Shown here: piece by piece, positions 21,359 through 34,107 of the stretch | Position numbering within the stretch: position 1 is the first letter of the stretch | How the letters are laid out: every line of letters begins with the position of its first letter | NCBI GenBank assembly: GCA_023105745.1 | Contig: JALGQZ010000002.1 | Span: 78,323,785-78,387,784, forward strand | Direction: 5' to 3' | Length of the DNA stretch: 64,000 nt | Source of the DNA: Austropuccinia psidii | Lineage: Eukaryota; Basidiomycota; Pucciniomycetes; Pucciniales; Sphaerophragmiaceae | Translations under genes and position numbers: made by a program | Notes under the pieces: model-generated | What the model saw: only the letters and a program-made list of their open reading frames with translations | The model's database searches: none | Told to the model about the DNA's origin: nothing

Positions 21359-24300
21359 GTGAAGACCATGTTGTGTTCAATGGTCTTCACAGTTTTCCAT
21401 CCAGAGCACAATTGTGCATTCTGAATACTGGTGTCAAAAATTCTCTTAAATTTTTTTGTTTTTTCTTCTCTCTCTGATATGTTTTACAGTATTCTCATTG
21501 ATTCTGGTGCTACCAACTCATTTATTGTGAAGCAGTTTGTTCACAAGTACTCTTTGACCATGTCAGAACTCCCAGAGAAGATTCCCCTCATTATTCTTGA
21601 CTCCTCAGAGTCTCCTTCCTTATTTGTGACTCACTATACTAAATATATGGTTGAGCTCCCTTCCTTCCCAAGCTTTGAATGGGACTTTTTAGTCATTGAT
21701 ACTCCCAAGGGAGAAGACCTCATATTGGGCTTTGACTTTCTTAATCATTTTAATCCGTTTATTGATTGGAGGCAAGGATTGATCACCTTTAATTCTGATC
21801 ATAAGGACTATAATGATCCTTCAATTTCTTTTAGTAATGATTCTTCTTCTGCCAAATCATGTGCAGCTCTGGTTGGTGATTCTAGAACACCATCATTTCC
21901 GTCTTCTGTCCATATTCCTTCCCTTTAATCCCATCAGTCATTACTATCATCTGGAGATGAAGTCTTCAAAGAGATTCAAGATGTTGGAGAAGATAATTCT
22001 GTATCTTCACTTCATCTCTTCTTTGGGAATATGGACCTTCCTCCTTCATCTTATCATGACTCCCTGGAGGAGTTGAGGGATGAAGAGGAAGAGACAGAAG
22101 AAATAGAAACCGTGATGAAGGTTGTCCCTTCTGTTTATCACCAATACTTGGATGTATTTTCCAAGGTGAAAGCAGAGAAACTTCCTCCTCACTGCGCCTG
22201 TGATCATCATATTGAGCTGGAGGGGTCTCTACCTCCAGTTGGGGTGATCTACTCTTTATCAAACCAAGAGTCAGATACACTCAGGGCCTACATTTCAGAG
22301 AATGTAGAGAAAGGTTTCATCCGGCCAAGCTCCTCTTCTACAGGAGCACCTGTTCTTTTTGTCAAAAAGAAAGATGGTGGCTCCATTTGTGTGTTGATTA
22401 CCGCAAACTCAATGCTGTTACTAGGAAGAACAAGTATCCTGTTCCTCCTATGAATCAGCTTCTCACTGTTTTCAATGGTTCTTCTATCTTCTCCAAGATT
22501 GATTTGCGTGGTGCATATAACCTGCTCAGAATCAAGGAAGGTGATCAACATTTGACTTGTTTTAGAACCAAATATGGTAGTTATGAGTACTTGGTTATGC
22601 CGTTTGGGCTTACCAATGCTCCTGCTTCTTTTCAAAATCTCGTCAATGATATTTTTTATGATCTTCTTGATATTTATGTTGTGGTTTATTTGGATGACAT
22701 TATGGTCTTTTCCAAATCTGAGGAAGAACATGTCACTCATGTGTCCACTGTTCTTTCCAGACTCAGAGCCAATAACCTCTTTGCTAAGGCGTCCAAATGC
22801 CTATTTCATGTTTCAAGTGTGGAATATCTTGTTTATGTAGTTTCTTCTGAAGGCCTCAAGATGGACCAAGCAAAAGTCCAGCAAATTCTCAATTGGCCAC
22901 CTCCAAGAAACATCAAGGCTCTTCAATCATTCCTTGGCTTTGCCAATTTTTACCGCCGTTTCATCAAGAATTATTCAAAGAAGATTAGTTCACTCACTAG
23001 TTTCCTCAAGAAAGATTCCCGTTTTACCCTCAATGAGGAAGCTCTTCGACAGTTTCATCAACTCAAAGAGGCATTCACAACTGCTCCAATCCTTCTCTAC
23101 CCACCATTGTAGAGACCGATGCATCAGATTATGCCTTGGGTGCTGTACTGAGTCAGGTCTCTGACTCAGAAAAACATCCCATTGCATTTGATAGCCGCAA
23201 GCTTCTCCCAGCTGAGCTCAATTATGAGATTCATGACAAGGAACTCCTTGGCATAGTCTGGGCTCTCAAGCGCTGGAGAGCTTTTCTTCTTTCTATTTCT
23301 TCCCCTTTTGAAGTTCTCACCAATCATTAATCTCTTCAATATTTTATGTCTTCCAAGATTCTCACTCGCCGTCAAGCCCGCTGGGCTGAATTTTTATCTG
23401 AATTCCATTTCTCAATCACTTACCGCCCTGGCCGCTTGGCCACCCTTCCAGATGTCTTGTCACGTCGGGATGACGTTTACCCAGAGAGGGGGGAGGATTT
23501 CATCAGCAAAAATCCAATGAGCTATCAGAAGGTAATTAAGCAAGATGAAATTCAAGCCTCAACGTTTTTTGCAGTCAAGGTGGTTTCATTTTCAAATCTG
23601 ATTGATTCAATTCAGAAGGCAGTGTGGCAAGATTCTCAATATAGAAGTGTCCTTGAAGATTTGGGTAAAGGTAAATCTGTCCAAGATTATTCTCTTGATT
23701 CCTCTTCCAAACTTCTCCTTTTCAAAGATCGGGTGGTGGTCCCAAATGACCCCACAATTCAGCTCAATATACTTCAAAAGCGGCATGACTCTCCTCTAGC
23801 TGGACACCCTGGCCAAGAGAAGACTCTCAAACTTGTCAAGCGGGATTTCCACTGGTCCGGCATGACTCAATTTATCAAGGATTATGTATCATCCTGTCAA
23901 CAGTGTTCAAGAAACAAAAATATTCATCACAAGAAGTTTGGACTCCTCAAGCCTCTTCCAATTCCAAGTGGTCCTTGGATTTGTCTGTCAATGGATTTCA
24001 TCACTCAATTGCCACTGTCCAATTCCTTTGAGTCAATCCTTGTCATAGTGGACAGATTCTCGAAAATGGCGGTTTTTATTCCAACAATAGCTTCAATCAC
24101 TTCGTAAGATTTGGCCCATTTATTCATCAAGAATATTTTCTCAAAGCATGGCCTTCCTTCAAGCATTGTTAGTGATCGAGGTTCTCTTTTTGTTTCTTCC
24201 TTTTGGACCAACCTTTGTCAGCAGCTCAAGATTTCAAGAGACTTGTCAACTGCTTATCATCCAGAAACTGATGGACAGACAGAGAGGGTAAATCAGATAC

Positions 24301-25058
24301 TAGAACAGTACCTTTGGATGTATGTCAGTTATCATCAAGATGATTGGAACACCTGGCTCCCTCTGGCTGAATTTGCCTACAATAACTCTGACCACTCTTC
24401 AACAAAACAATCACCGTTTTTCACTGTTTATGGAAGAGATCCTCATTTTGACTCAATTCACATCACTCAAGACACTCCGGCTGGAACATTATCAACAAAA
24501 ATCCAATCAGTACAGCAAGATGTCAAGAGAGAACTTGAAGTTGCCATAAACAGGTTTAAGAGGTATGCAGATAAAAGTAGAGCAAGTCCACCTGTTTTCA
24601 ATCCCGGTGACATGGTATGGCTCTCTTCCAAGAACATCAAATCAACCAGACCCACCAAAAAGCTGTCTGAAAGATGGCTGGGTCCTTTTCCAATCTTGAA
24701 GAAAGTCAGAACTCATGCCTACCACCTCAATCTTCCATCTCAATGGAAGTCCATCCACCCAGTTTTCCATATTTCCCTTTTGGAACCAGTCAAGACGTCA
24801 ACAATCCCAAATAGGCATCAAGAGCCTCCTCCTCCAATCACCATTGAAGAAGAAGAGGAATGGGAAACCTCTCAAATACTGGACTCAAAGCTCAAGAGAG
24901 GAAAATTATGGTATCTGGTGGAATGGAAAGGTTTCAGTCAAGACCCAGAAAGATCCACTTGGGAACCAACCGAAAACCTCAAGAATTGTCCTGAACTTGT
25001 CAAAGATTTTCATTCATTATATCCTGACAAGCCTGGGCCAAATTCTTCAAAAGCTTGA
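21359..25058 (+). pseudogene. R4 pol: protease, RT, RNase H, integrase, chromodomain
   Basis: The protease carries LIDSGATNSFI (about 21495). The RT has YLDD at 22687-22698. RNase H begins at TDASDYALGAVL (about 23115). The integrase has an HHCC finger (about 23780-23950) and the contexts SMDFITQLP, SDRGSLFVSSFW and TDGQTERVNQ. The chromodomain (about 24845-25015, WYLVEWKGFSQDPERSTWEP) is complete. Lesions: stop 21926-21928, a 1-nt deletion near 22383, a deletion near 23088 that drops the SHFNPSLP-type residues present in R1, and stops at 23328-23330 and 24105-24107. From 24111 the integrase core to the chromodomain is fully open. Gag and pol lie in separate frames or need readthrough; which applies is not resolved. 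Confidence 0.92.
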
Positions 25059-25854
25059 TTCATTATGGTGCTTGGTGGGGAGAGGAATTACCAAAAGTAA
25101 GTCCCACTCCTGGTATGCACCTTTAGGGGTATTCTACTCTTTTTGTTGTAAGCATCACCTTGTCTACTCTGTGAGCACTTTGCATTTTTGGACACAGATC
25201 TTTGGCATGGGTTTCAACTTCCTTTCCAATCTTATGGCCATTTTCACTTGGGACAATGGGCCATTCACCTTTCAATTCATTTCCAAGATTCCAAATTCAA
25301 ATTCATTCCTTTAACATTTTTGTTTTATTTTTATGGCACTGGCGGGAGTGGTAACTACCAAAAGTAAGTTCCTCTCCTGGTGTGCACTTCCCTGAGGGGT
25401 CTACAATCTTGTCAAAACATCACCTTGGCCACTTTGTGAGCACCTGGCATCAAATTTATCTTTCCAGGTCCTTGGCCAATTTCAAAATCAGTTATCAACC
25501 TCCGTGATGAAGATTGGAACCTCCTCAAGATTCAATTCATTTTTCTTTTTCTTTTTCCTTTTCTTTTCTTATTTTCATTTTCATTCTTTATTTCCATTTT
25601 ACTTTCATTTTAAATTTTCTTTTATCACGTCAAACAATTTTCATTCATTTCAAAATTAAATTCAAATCATGAAGCCAATTTCAAAAGAAGATCAAGCAAG
25701 TCCTGCGTCAAATGTCAAATTTTTAATATCAGTTGTCATATTTTTAATCTTAATCAATCCCCTGGAATCACTTCCTCAAAATCTTTCCAATAGCCTCAAC
25801 AGGCTTCACGTTGTATTGGTGCTCAGGAGCTCACCATTCCAAGGTGGGGGGTAC
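25059..25854 (+). other. R4 3' untranslated region: two intron-like units, pyrimidine tract, polypurine tract
   Basis: Two related units carry GTAAGT donors and CAG acceptors (25097-25197, 101 nt; 25364-25467, 104 nt). A pyrimidine-rich tract follows at about 25535-25615. CAAGGTGGGGGGTAC just before 25855 is the likely polypurine tract. No protein is supported. Confidence 0.65.
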
Positions 25855-27318
25855 TGTCACAACCATGGCAATTCACCTCCCTGGATCCCCAAATGGCATA
25901 TCAAGCCACTGTCCTTTTATGGCCAATTGGCCATATCAATCACCGGTGGCCAATATGACCACGTCATTATCTTATGGACCATTCATGGCCATTTGTGTTT
26001 TGGGGCCTTCATGGCCCTTCACCTCAATCCAGAACCCATGGCGGCAATTTATGCCCAAATGGGTATTTCTGGTCATTTCCCTCAAAATCAGGGGAAATGG
26101 CCCAAATGGCTGTTTTTGGCCATTTGCGCACTTTTTGCGCACATTGCGCATATTTGCTCATTTGCGCACTTTTGCGCATTTTCCGCATTTTTGCGCACTT
26201 TGACGCAAAGTGTCCAAAAGACACTTTCCCGCCTTTTGGGCCAGTTTTTGGCTCAGAACCCAAAAGTGGCCAAAAACCCCAAAGGGCCCAGAAACACCTT
26301 TCCAAGCTCTGAAGCCATCACATCCATCCTTTTCCCCTCTGCCTTTCCACCTCAAGACCTTTGGACGTAATCTTCTTGCCAATCAATCAATATACCACAA
26401 ATGATGTTATATATCATTGTGCATCATTTTTCAACAGCAATTCAATGGTGGCAATATCAAATGGTCTTTTCAACATTCCAACATCTCATCACGTCATCAA
26501 GGCACCCAATCATTCAGAGGAATCATCAAGGCTCAAGAGCAAGTGTTTCAGCGTCAAAGACCAATGACGCCATCAAGCAGTCATTGGTTATTCTCACTCC
26601 GAGTATTCCTTCCAAGGGAATACTGTCAATTCATTCTCAAGTGTATTCAAGAGGCAGTGCCAAAAAGAAGTTGACAAGTGTCAAAGCTCCACTCAATCCA
26701 TCTTGGCAACCATATTCATTTCAATACAGTCTGATCCATCAAGAACTGTATTTCATTTTCAAGCATGGGAAGCTCATTCAACCCAATTCAATTTCAATAT
26801 TAGCCAGCTGTATCAATTCCCAAAACAATCAATACAGCCTCCAGGATCAATACAGATCAGTTTTTAGCCGGAAGAACTCAAGCTCCCAACATTTCACATA
26901 TACTGGCTACCCTTTCCACCCTGGGGGGTTTTCCCCAGTTAATTAATATACTTTGATTTTATTTTATCCTTATTTTCTTTTCATTTTAGTTAAGCAAATA
27001 CTGATATTATTAAGTCAGTCATTTAGCACCTTTCTCTTTCTCTTTCTTTGCCTGTCAATGGATATTTGGTGGTCATATCCTTACTAATCTCATTATTCAT
27101 TTTTGGCAGGTTGAAACAGTGATTAAGGACTTACTTGGTTGGCTCTTTGGCCATTTGGCTTCCCTTTCCTCTTTGCATCTCATCTTGTACCTGCATATCT
27201 TATAGAGGAATTCATTCTTATTACTTTTATTCTTTATTCTTTGGAGTCTTCCAAGTGAGTTCCCTGATTGCTGAGTGCCAGGCCACTCTTGTATTTCTGT
27301 CCAAGAGCCCCTGTGACA
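25855..27318 (+). repeat. R4 3' LTR (family A, long form, 1464 bp)
   Basis: Near-identical to 17080-18525 apart from about 18 substitutions and a longer GCGCA tract (26125-26210). The tips are TGTCACAACC and CCCCTGTGACA. Confidence 0.94.
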
Positions 27319-27323
27319 CCCCC

Positions 27324-27927
27324 ATTCCCCAAGGTCTGTACCAAAAAACGTTTATGTGAAATCTGAGCCTGATCTAATTGAAGGTAATATTTTAAGGGCT
27401 GAACCACTTTCAAGTGGAAGCCATAGAAATATATCAGTCCCAATACAAAGGTTGGTTCAGAGCAGCAAAAGAAGAGGAGTGGTAAATATGCCCAAGCCTT
27501 TGGCAGGGTCCATGAACTCCTACTTACACATCAAGAGCTTTCTGGGTCAGGAGAAGACCATAGAGCTCTTAGCAGGGTGTAGCCCATTTTCTTGCAAAGA
27601 AAAGTTCAAAAAATAAGGAATTGGTTGAAGAACCAAATTCTTTTATCTGTAGAAAAGAAGAAGGAATTGCAAATGACCCCAGTTTTGGAAGAAGGCCCTG
27701 GGGCATCTACCAGCTCCAAACCAGCTCCAGAGGCATCCAAATGGAAGCCCAAAGGACCTCAGAAGATGATTAAAGGTCCCAAGAAACATCAGGGAAAGGG
27801 CAAAGGCAAAGAAAATTGTCACACACCTTACCCACAAGGGTACAGGATCCCCAAATTGAAGCCTTCAGCCATGGACAGTGTCTTCAATATGGCCAGGTCT
27901 CTTATGGAATTCACAGCCAAAGAGTAG
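27324..27927 (+). pseudogene. R3 upstream ORF, second part
   Basis: Resumes after R4. One frame (27356-27616) contains RNISVPIQRLVQ and MNSYLHIKSFLG, related to R7 sequences RHIQSQPQTIQQ and MNSYLTVRKLLG. A second frame (27592-27927) ends with a Lys/Pro-rich stretch, PQGYRIP and MDSVFNMARSLMEF, related to R7 SQGYRMP and MENVFQMARTMMEL. The frame change marks an indel. The function is unknown. Conservation between R3, R7 and more distantly R2 argues that the intact family encodes a protein here. Confidence 0.6.
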
Positions 27928-27929
27928 GA

Positions 27930-29220
27930 GAGAATAATCAGGAGTTTACCACGCAAATAATAGATTAAATAAAAACTGTTAAATCTAGTATTGATTTAGA
28001 ACTTGGAAAATTTGATGCAAAGTTAAATAAAAGAACATCAGACATAAATGAATTGAAAAGAAATGACAAAAAGTATACTGAGTAGTATAAGTTGACAAAT
28101 GTCAGACTTGATTCAATTAGCAATACATGTGAAAGAATCAAAAGTAAATTTCAAGGTCAATATGATTAAATGGAAGATCTTTCCATTTTGAACATTAAAG
28201 ATCAACTGAGAATTCTGAAAGCTCATTTCTTGGAAATAATTCAAAATACCAATCAGTTTGCCACACATTTGGCACAAAGTGACAGTGAAAGACAGAAGTT
28301 GAAAAATGAGATCATTGAAACTGTGGAGCAAATTCATAAAAATTAAGAACCACATATGCCAAGACATTCTAAACCTTTGACTGAAGAAAAAACTTCTGTA
28401 AAAGGAAGTTTAACCCCATTTTTAGGAGAAAGTCCTATCTGTGCAAAAGCCATTACCAAAATGGAAGAATGGACACCATTCTCTGGTGAAGGACAATAGA
28501 ATCATATTGATTTCATCAGAAAAATTGATATTTGGAAGAAGATTTCCACATACCTGATGAAATCAGAGTAGGCACGCTACACTCCTTGTTTACCAGGACT
28601 GCAAAGAAATGGTATTATAACATGAGAATAGATCATGGTAAACATGATTGGACTTGGTGGAAATGGAAAATGCTTTTGAAAGTGCCATTTTGAGCTCAGA
28701 AAAGGATAAACCACTTACTTGGTTCCTCAAACAGAAAGATAGATTATCTGCCTTAAACCCAGATATGTCTGACTCTATGATTAATATGAAAATATTAAGA
28801 AGATGTGGAGGAGAACTAGGACATGCTATCAAGTGTAGATGTGTAGAACCCTGTTGAACAGAGGACTACATCAATGCCATGGAAGATATCATTACTAAAA
28901 CAAGAATTGGTCAAACCTGGACTAGAGTTCCTTAGTAATCCAAAATGGTCTCTAAAACTTCCAGAGAAGATACGAGACTTGAAAGACCTGTTTTCAAGTG
29001 TCATAAATGTGGAAGCATGTCAAATTTGGCCAACACTTGCACCAAAAAGACAAATATTAATCAAGCTCAAGTCATTGAAGAAGTTGAGTGTACTGAAGAG
29101 AAAGAAGAATCTGACCTAGATTCTGCAGTCTCTAAGGATACACCAGTAGAGGACTATCCAATTGAAAACATTACAGCTCTCTTTGAGGTCACAGAAGTCC
29201 ATACTCACTTGCCACAGTAA
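27930..29220 (+). pseudogene. R3 gag remnant
   Basis: Matches the R7 Gag in pieces: a Lys/Glu-rich N-terminal part with stops and shifts (27930-28380), a capsid-like part (28640-28850, including LTWFLKQKDRLSALNPDMS) and a zinc-knuckle relic (CHKCGSMSNLANTC) in which the His of the CCHC motif is Asn. An acidic tail (EEVECTEEKEESDLDS) follows to the stop near 29218. Confidence 0.8.
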
Positions 29221-29224
29221 ATTG

Positions 29225-32200
29225 AGGATTGTAATAACCTGATGAATATCCAGGATGCCAGAATGTGTAAAACAAAACCTGCTAGAGGTAAAGGATACAC
29301 TTCCTGAGCATCTTGTATCACATCAATCATGATGAATGATATTGAAGCCAAAGTAAATTTGGATACATGGGCATTTTTTACTTGTGTAGGAAAATATTCT
29401 CTTCAAGCCATACTCAAATGGAAAAACCATCTATTACCAATAGAGGGTGTACAATTTAGTAGTGCCAGTAATAATATGTACCCTTTGGACATATTGGAAA
29501 CTAATCTTGTATTTCCACACCCAGCAGGAAGGGTAAGAATGAGAACTGAGATAGTAGTAATGGACAATTGCACATCTCAGCATATAATTATTGGAAATGA
29601 TTACTTGAATATTTATTGTATTGACATCAATAACCATACAGAAAGATATTTCCAATTGGAGAAAATAAAAGGCAAAAATATGCCTTTTCCAATATGCCAA
29701 AGCAAATATCTGTGATATCTTCTATTAAAGATACTTATAAAAAAGAATTTGTGGCTAGCCAACTTGTTGAAGCACAAATCAATCCATCATTATCACCAAA
29801 GATGAGGCATGACCTTATTGATGTGTGATGCACATATAAGAATGCCTTTGCTTCTGATAATGAACCATTAGGCACTATTAAAGTACATGAAGTTGATATT
29901 ACTCTTAATATTGACAAACCATATCCTCCAGTACTTGGAAGACCAGCTTATCCAGCCAGTCCCAGAGCTAGAGAAGCCTTGGAAATAAACATCCAAGAGT
30001 TGATCCAACTTTTTTTACTAAGGAAAATATGCCACATTGAAGAAGTTGAAGTTACAACACCTATTATTATTCATTGGCATAATGATAAATCAAGAATGGT
30101 TGGATATTTTGGAGCATTGAATACCTACACAGTTCCAGATAGGTATCCAGTTCCTAGAATTCAAGAAACCTTGACCCAATTGTCTAAAGCCAAGTATATA
30201 ACATCCATTGATGCATTGAAAGGCTTTCACCAAAATGTTTTGACACCTAAAGCTAAGAAATCACTTAGAAGTATCACTCACTGTGGTATTTATGAGTATC
30301 TTAGAATGCCATTTGGTATTAAAAATGCACCATCTCATTATCAAAGAATGATGAATACCATCTTCCCCAAAGAATTATCTGAAGCATGGCTTATCATTTT
30401 TATTGATGATATTATCATATGTTCTGATTCATGGCCTTTGAGCCTTGAAAGCGTTGTAAGAGTACTTCACAAAGTTGCAGAAGTGAATATGAAGATTTCA
30501 CTCAAGAAATGTAAGTTTGGCTGTGAAGAACTTAAATGTTTAGGATGTATTGTTTCTTGTTTAACCTTGGGTATTGACAAAAATATAGTAGCAGCAGTGT
30601 TACTTAAGCCAATACCTCAGAATAAGAAAGAAATGATGTATTTTCTTGGCCTTTGCAGTTATTACAGGAAACACTAAAATACTTTGAAATTCTAGCAAAG
30701 TCACTCTATAGAATCTGCGATCAACAGACCGTAATTGAGATGACACAGGAAAGAATTGAAGCTCATGTGAAGATAAGGAAAGCTGTTGCAGAAGCACCTT
30801 TACTCCTCATTCCTGACTGGGACATTCCTTTTAAATTGTACATTGATGCATGTGGAGATGGATTAGGGGAAGGCCTACATCAATTCCAAATTATTGATGA
30901 CAAACCTACAGAGGGACCATTTTGTTACATGTCAAGACAAATCAAACCAACAGAAGCCAGATATGATGCAAGCCAGATGTAGTGCTAATGTTTGGTATGG
31001 GCACTTGAGAAATTACACTATTATCTTGATGGCAGTGCTTTTGAAGTGATAACTTACTGTAATGCCATGAAATCACTTTTTAAAATGAAAGCTCCCAACA
31101 GACATATGTTGAGTTGGCAAATAGCCATTCAAAAATATAGAGGTAAAATGACTATATTTCACAAAGCAAGAAGCATTCACAAGAATGCTATTGGACTTAG
31201 CAGGTGGGCATCAGCCAATACTCCTGATAAGCCAGCTTATGTACCTTTGGAAGCAGAACCACAGATTCAAATTGCAGGAATTAACATAACTGATATTGAA
31301 ACTTAATTCTTTGAAGAAGTCAGAGAATCCTATGAGCAAGGCAAAAATTTCCATATCTTGACTTCCTGTTAGCTGGCGCCTCTTTCATGACTTCCAGACT
31401 AAAGTATTAGGAATTTTAATAAACTAATCAGAAGTGGAATACTATTTAAGTGAAGTTAATATACGCGTCACTTCGTTTATAATGATGTACTGTTGGTATT
31501 TAAGCTTCAACAGTATTATTAATGGTAAGAGTGAATTTAATCACTTTAAAGGTGAGAGCGCTAATATTTCTAAAAGAAAATGTGAGTAATTTTAATTGAA
31601 AAAATATATTTGGTTAAGAGCTCTGAGGATTAATTCAAAAAGGATTAATCCTCTTTAAGTATTGTAATTACAAATTCAAATTCAAAATAATATGAAATAA
31701 CGTTTGTTCAAATGAGGAAATATCTGTTATAGCAACATGAGCAGATATAACAACAAGATTGATGACATAGTGGGAACTTTATACTATGACATATTTGGGA
31801 ATCAGTCGTAGAAACAAGATTAAATTCATATTATAATATAATGAATTTAATTATTTGAAATTTATACAAAATAATAAAAGAAAATAAGACAAAATCTTTA
31901 AAGAAAGTGATTGGGGTCTGTATAGCAAGTAAAGGTTCACATGCTTGCAGGCTCACACTTCCTTATTAGATAAGTACTGAAAAGATACATCTTCAGTAAA
32001 TTCACTGGATGAAGTTTGGAAGGATTCCTATTCTGAAGGAGGATTTCACTTGTTTGATGGGATAATTTACCACAGAACAAAACATTCTTGTGTGATGAAG
32101 TTGTGTAGAAGATTGCTTATCAATACCATTCTTCATGAATGCCATGATAGCATCTACTCTGGAAAACTGTCAGAAGACAGAACACTTGAAAAAGTGAAGA

Positions 32201-33447
32201 ACTATGCATGGTGGCTATTTTGAAGAAAAGGAACCATTGAACATTGCCATACCTGTGATAGATGCCAAAGCACAAATAGGAGTTCAGGCAAGAAATTTGG
32301 ACTAATCATTAATATCCAAGAACCAAAATCCCCTTGGGAAGTCTTTCAAATGGATCAGGTCACAGAACTCCTTCCAAGTGGTGACAAAAGTTATAATTCT
32401 TGTTTAGTCATTGTAGACAGATATAGCAAAACTCCCATATAATTACCATGTCATAAAGATGACACTGCTATGGATACAACTCTTCTTCTATGGAGTAGAT
32501 TTATTTCTCATACAGGGTTATTTAAGAATATTATAAGTGATAGAGATCCCAAATTCACATCTGCACTTTGGAACAATCCTCACAGATTGTTTGGGACTAA
32601 GCTATCATCCTCAACAGCATATCACCCTCAAACAGATGGACTAGCAGAAAGAATGATTCAAACTTTAGAAGACATGATAAGGAGATTCTGTGCTTATGGT
32701 TTATAATTCAAAGACTCATATGGCTTTACCCATTACTGGTGCACTCTGATACCTGCATTGGAACTGGAATATAAGACATCAGTCCATTCTTCTACAGGCC
32801 AAACTCCTGCTGCATTACAAAGAGGATGGAATCCAATACTCCCAGCAGACACACTGAGGAAATAGTTGATTTAAATTCATCCTACAGCTTCCAGCTTCAA
32901 GACAATTCTTGATAAAGTGAAACATAATGCAAAACAGAGTATGAATGACACTTTTGACTATGCAAAACAGAAGTGGGCCAAGAGTCACAGAGAACCACAC
33001 TTCAAAGTAGGGGACTTAGTTCTAGTTTCAACCTTGAATTTTAATAATATCAAAGGCCCAAAGAAACTTAAAGATTCTTATGTAGAATTTTTTGTTATTG
33101 TTCCCTTACATGGAACCTATGCAGTTGAAGTGTAATTGAGTGGTGAATTGGAAGATGAACACCCCAATTTTTCAGTCAGCTTGATAAAACCTTATCAACA
33201 AGCTAAGAAAACAATTTTTTCCTTCAAGGAACCCAACTCCTTTGACTGTACAACCAGTGGAACAGAGTGAAGACAAAAATATAAAGAAAGTCATTAAAGA
33301 AAGGAGACTTAGGGGTAAAAATCAAAGAGAATATTTTGTCAGATATAGAAATCCAGTACATGAAGATGAATGGCTGGCAGAATCAGAAATACCTGACTCA
33401 GATAAACTCTGAAGAATATTTAGACATGAAAGAAGGCTACAAGTCTG
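29225..33447 (+). pseudogene. R3 pol remnant: protease, RT, RNase H, integrase, chromo-like end
   Basis: The protease site reads LDTWAFFTCVG where an active site would have DTG or DSG. RT (29979-30677) keeps FIDD. RNase H starts in a shifted frame (YIDACGDGLGEGLHQ, about 30835). A solo LTR (31367-31957) splits the region between RNase H and integrase. The integrase (31963 to about 32900) shows [12 protein letters not shown] and [11 protein letters not shown] with several stops. The last part (REYFVRYRN, DEWLAESEIPDS, to a stop about 33447) is the divergent chromodomain seen in R2 and R7. Protein order and similarity to R7 are clear, but the copy cannot be functional. Confidence 0.88.
31367..31957. 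repeat. Solo LTR, fourth family (591 bp)
   Basis: The tips are TGTTAGCTGGC and GGCTCACA, flanked by the exact duplication CTTCC (31362-31366, 31958-31962). Removing it plus one duplication rejoins R3 pol (HILTS-LLDKY), which aligns with R7. It resembles none of the other LTRs here except in its terminal GCTCACA-type end. Confidence 0.85.
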
Positions 33448-33579
33448 AATATGTCTATAAATTTGCTTTAAATTACTTAATTTGGGTAATGTAAAGAGGT
33501 TGGACAGTGGAAATTAACCCCCTTGGGGGCCTTTTTCTTCTTGATACCATTCATAAAATTGTAGTACAATTTTATTTTT

Positions 33580-33592
33580 TGGTGGGAGGGAA
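33580..33592 (+). promoter_or_regulatory. R3 polypurine tract
   Basis: GGTGGGAGGGAA directly precedes the LTR start TGTGAGCC. R7 has AGGGGGAGGGAA at the same place. Confidence 0.7.
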
Positions 33593-34107
33593 TGTGAGCC
33601 TTGAGGTATATTTTACATACCCAAATACGCAACAATTATCTTAAAAACAAATTCTGAAGTATGCATAACCCATAGGTCATGAATATATTCAAAATTCATC
33701 ATTTTTGATTTCAGAAAAGATGAATAACCTTTTATTGAGTAAGTAAAACCATGGATTTAAGGCCAGATTTGTGTTCTACACAAAACTTCACCTAGGGTAG
33801 CTCCATAAAGTGAATAAGCTAAAATCAACTTTTGAGGTGGTAACATGGAAAATACTTCAATACCACATAAAAGATCTGTGAAAATTTCTGTTTTTTTTTC
33901 AATTTCACGCCAAAATAATGGGATTGTGAGAAATACCACGTTACATATACAGTAAGAATAGTGTTATTCATGTTTTGGGCACTTAATATCATGGTATTCC
34001 TATATGCACTTTTGGTACACCCATAGTGGATATCAGTCTTTAAGGCTTAATCTCTATTTTTGAGGTGAAAGTAGTTAGAGCGGAAAAAATACATCAAAAG
34101 ATCCAGG
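33593..34107 (+). repeat. R3 3' LTR, first part (family C)
   Basis: Starts TGTGAGCCTTGAGGTAT followed by ATACCCAAA, matching the start of the R7 LTR read on its own strand. The remainder has diverged. R6 inserted after CCAGG (34103-34107). Confidence 0.7.

Larger units (their letters stand above)
17080..27318 (+). mobile_element. R4: family A chromovirus with long LTRs, no antisense gene
   Basis: LTRs of 1446 bp (17080-18525) and 1464 bp (25855-27318) flank an internal region on the + strand. The target-site duplication CCCCC (17075-17079, 27319-27323) is low in complexity, but R3 coding sequence resumes on both sides. The order is 5' LTR, self-complementary primer-binding site, T-rich leader, gag (split by a solo LTR), pol, a 3' untranslated region with two intron-like units, polypurine tract and 3' LTR. 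The antisense gene of R1 and R6 is absent. The LTRs differ by roughly 18 substitutions plus a GCGCA-tract length change. Pol has several disabling lesions. Confidence 0.93.

Noticed and set aside
25669..26370. 233-codon frame across the R4 3' region and LTR
   Set aside because: It runs from untranslated sequence across the LTR boundary and its counterpart in the 5' LTR (16897-17577) joins unrelated R3 sequence. The open frame is a by-product of repeated GGCC words.
33593..34107. R3 LTR part as an independent solo LTR
   Set aside because: A polypurine tract and family C pol end directly before it, so it is the 3' LTR of R3.
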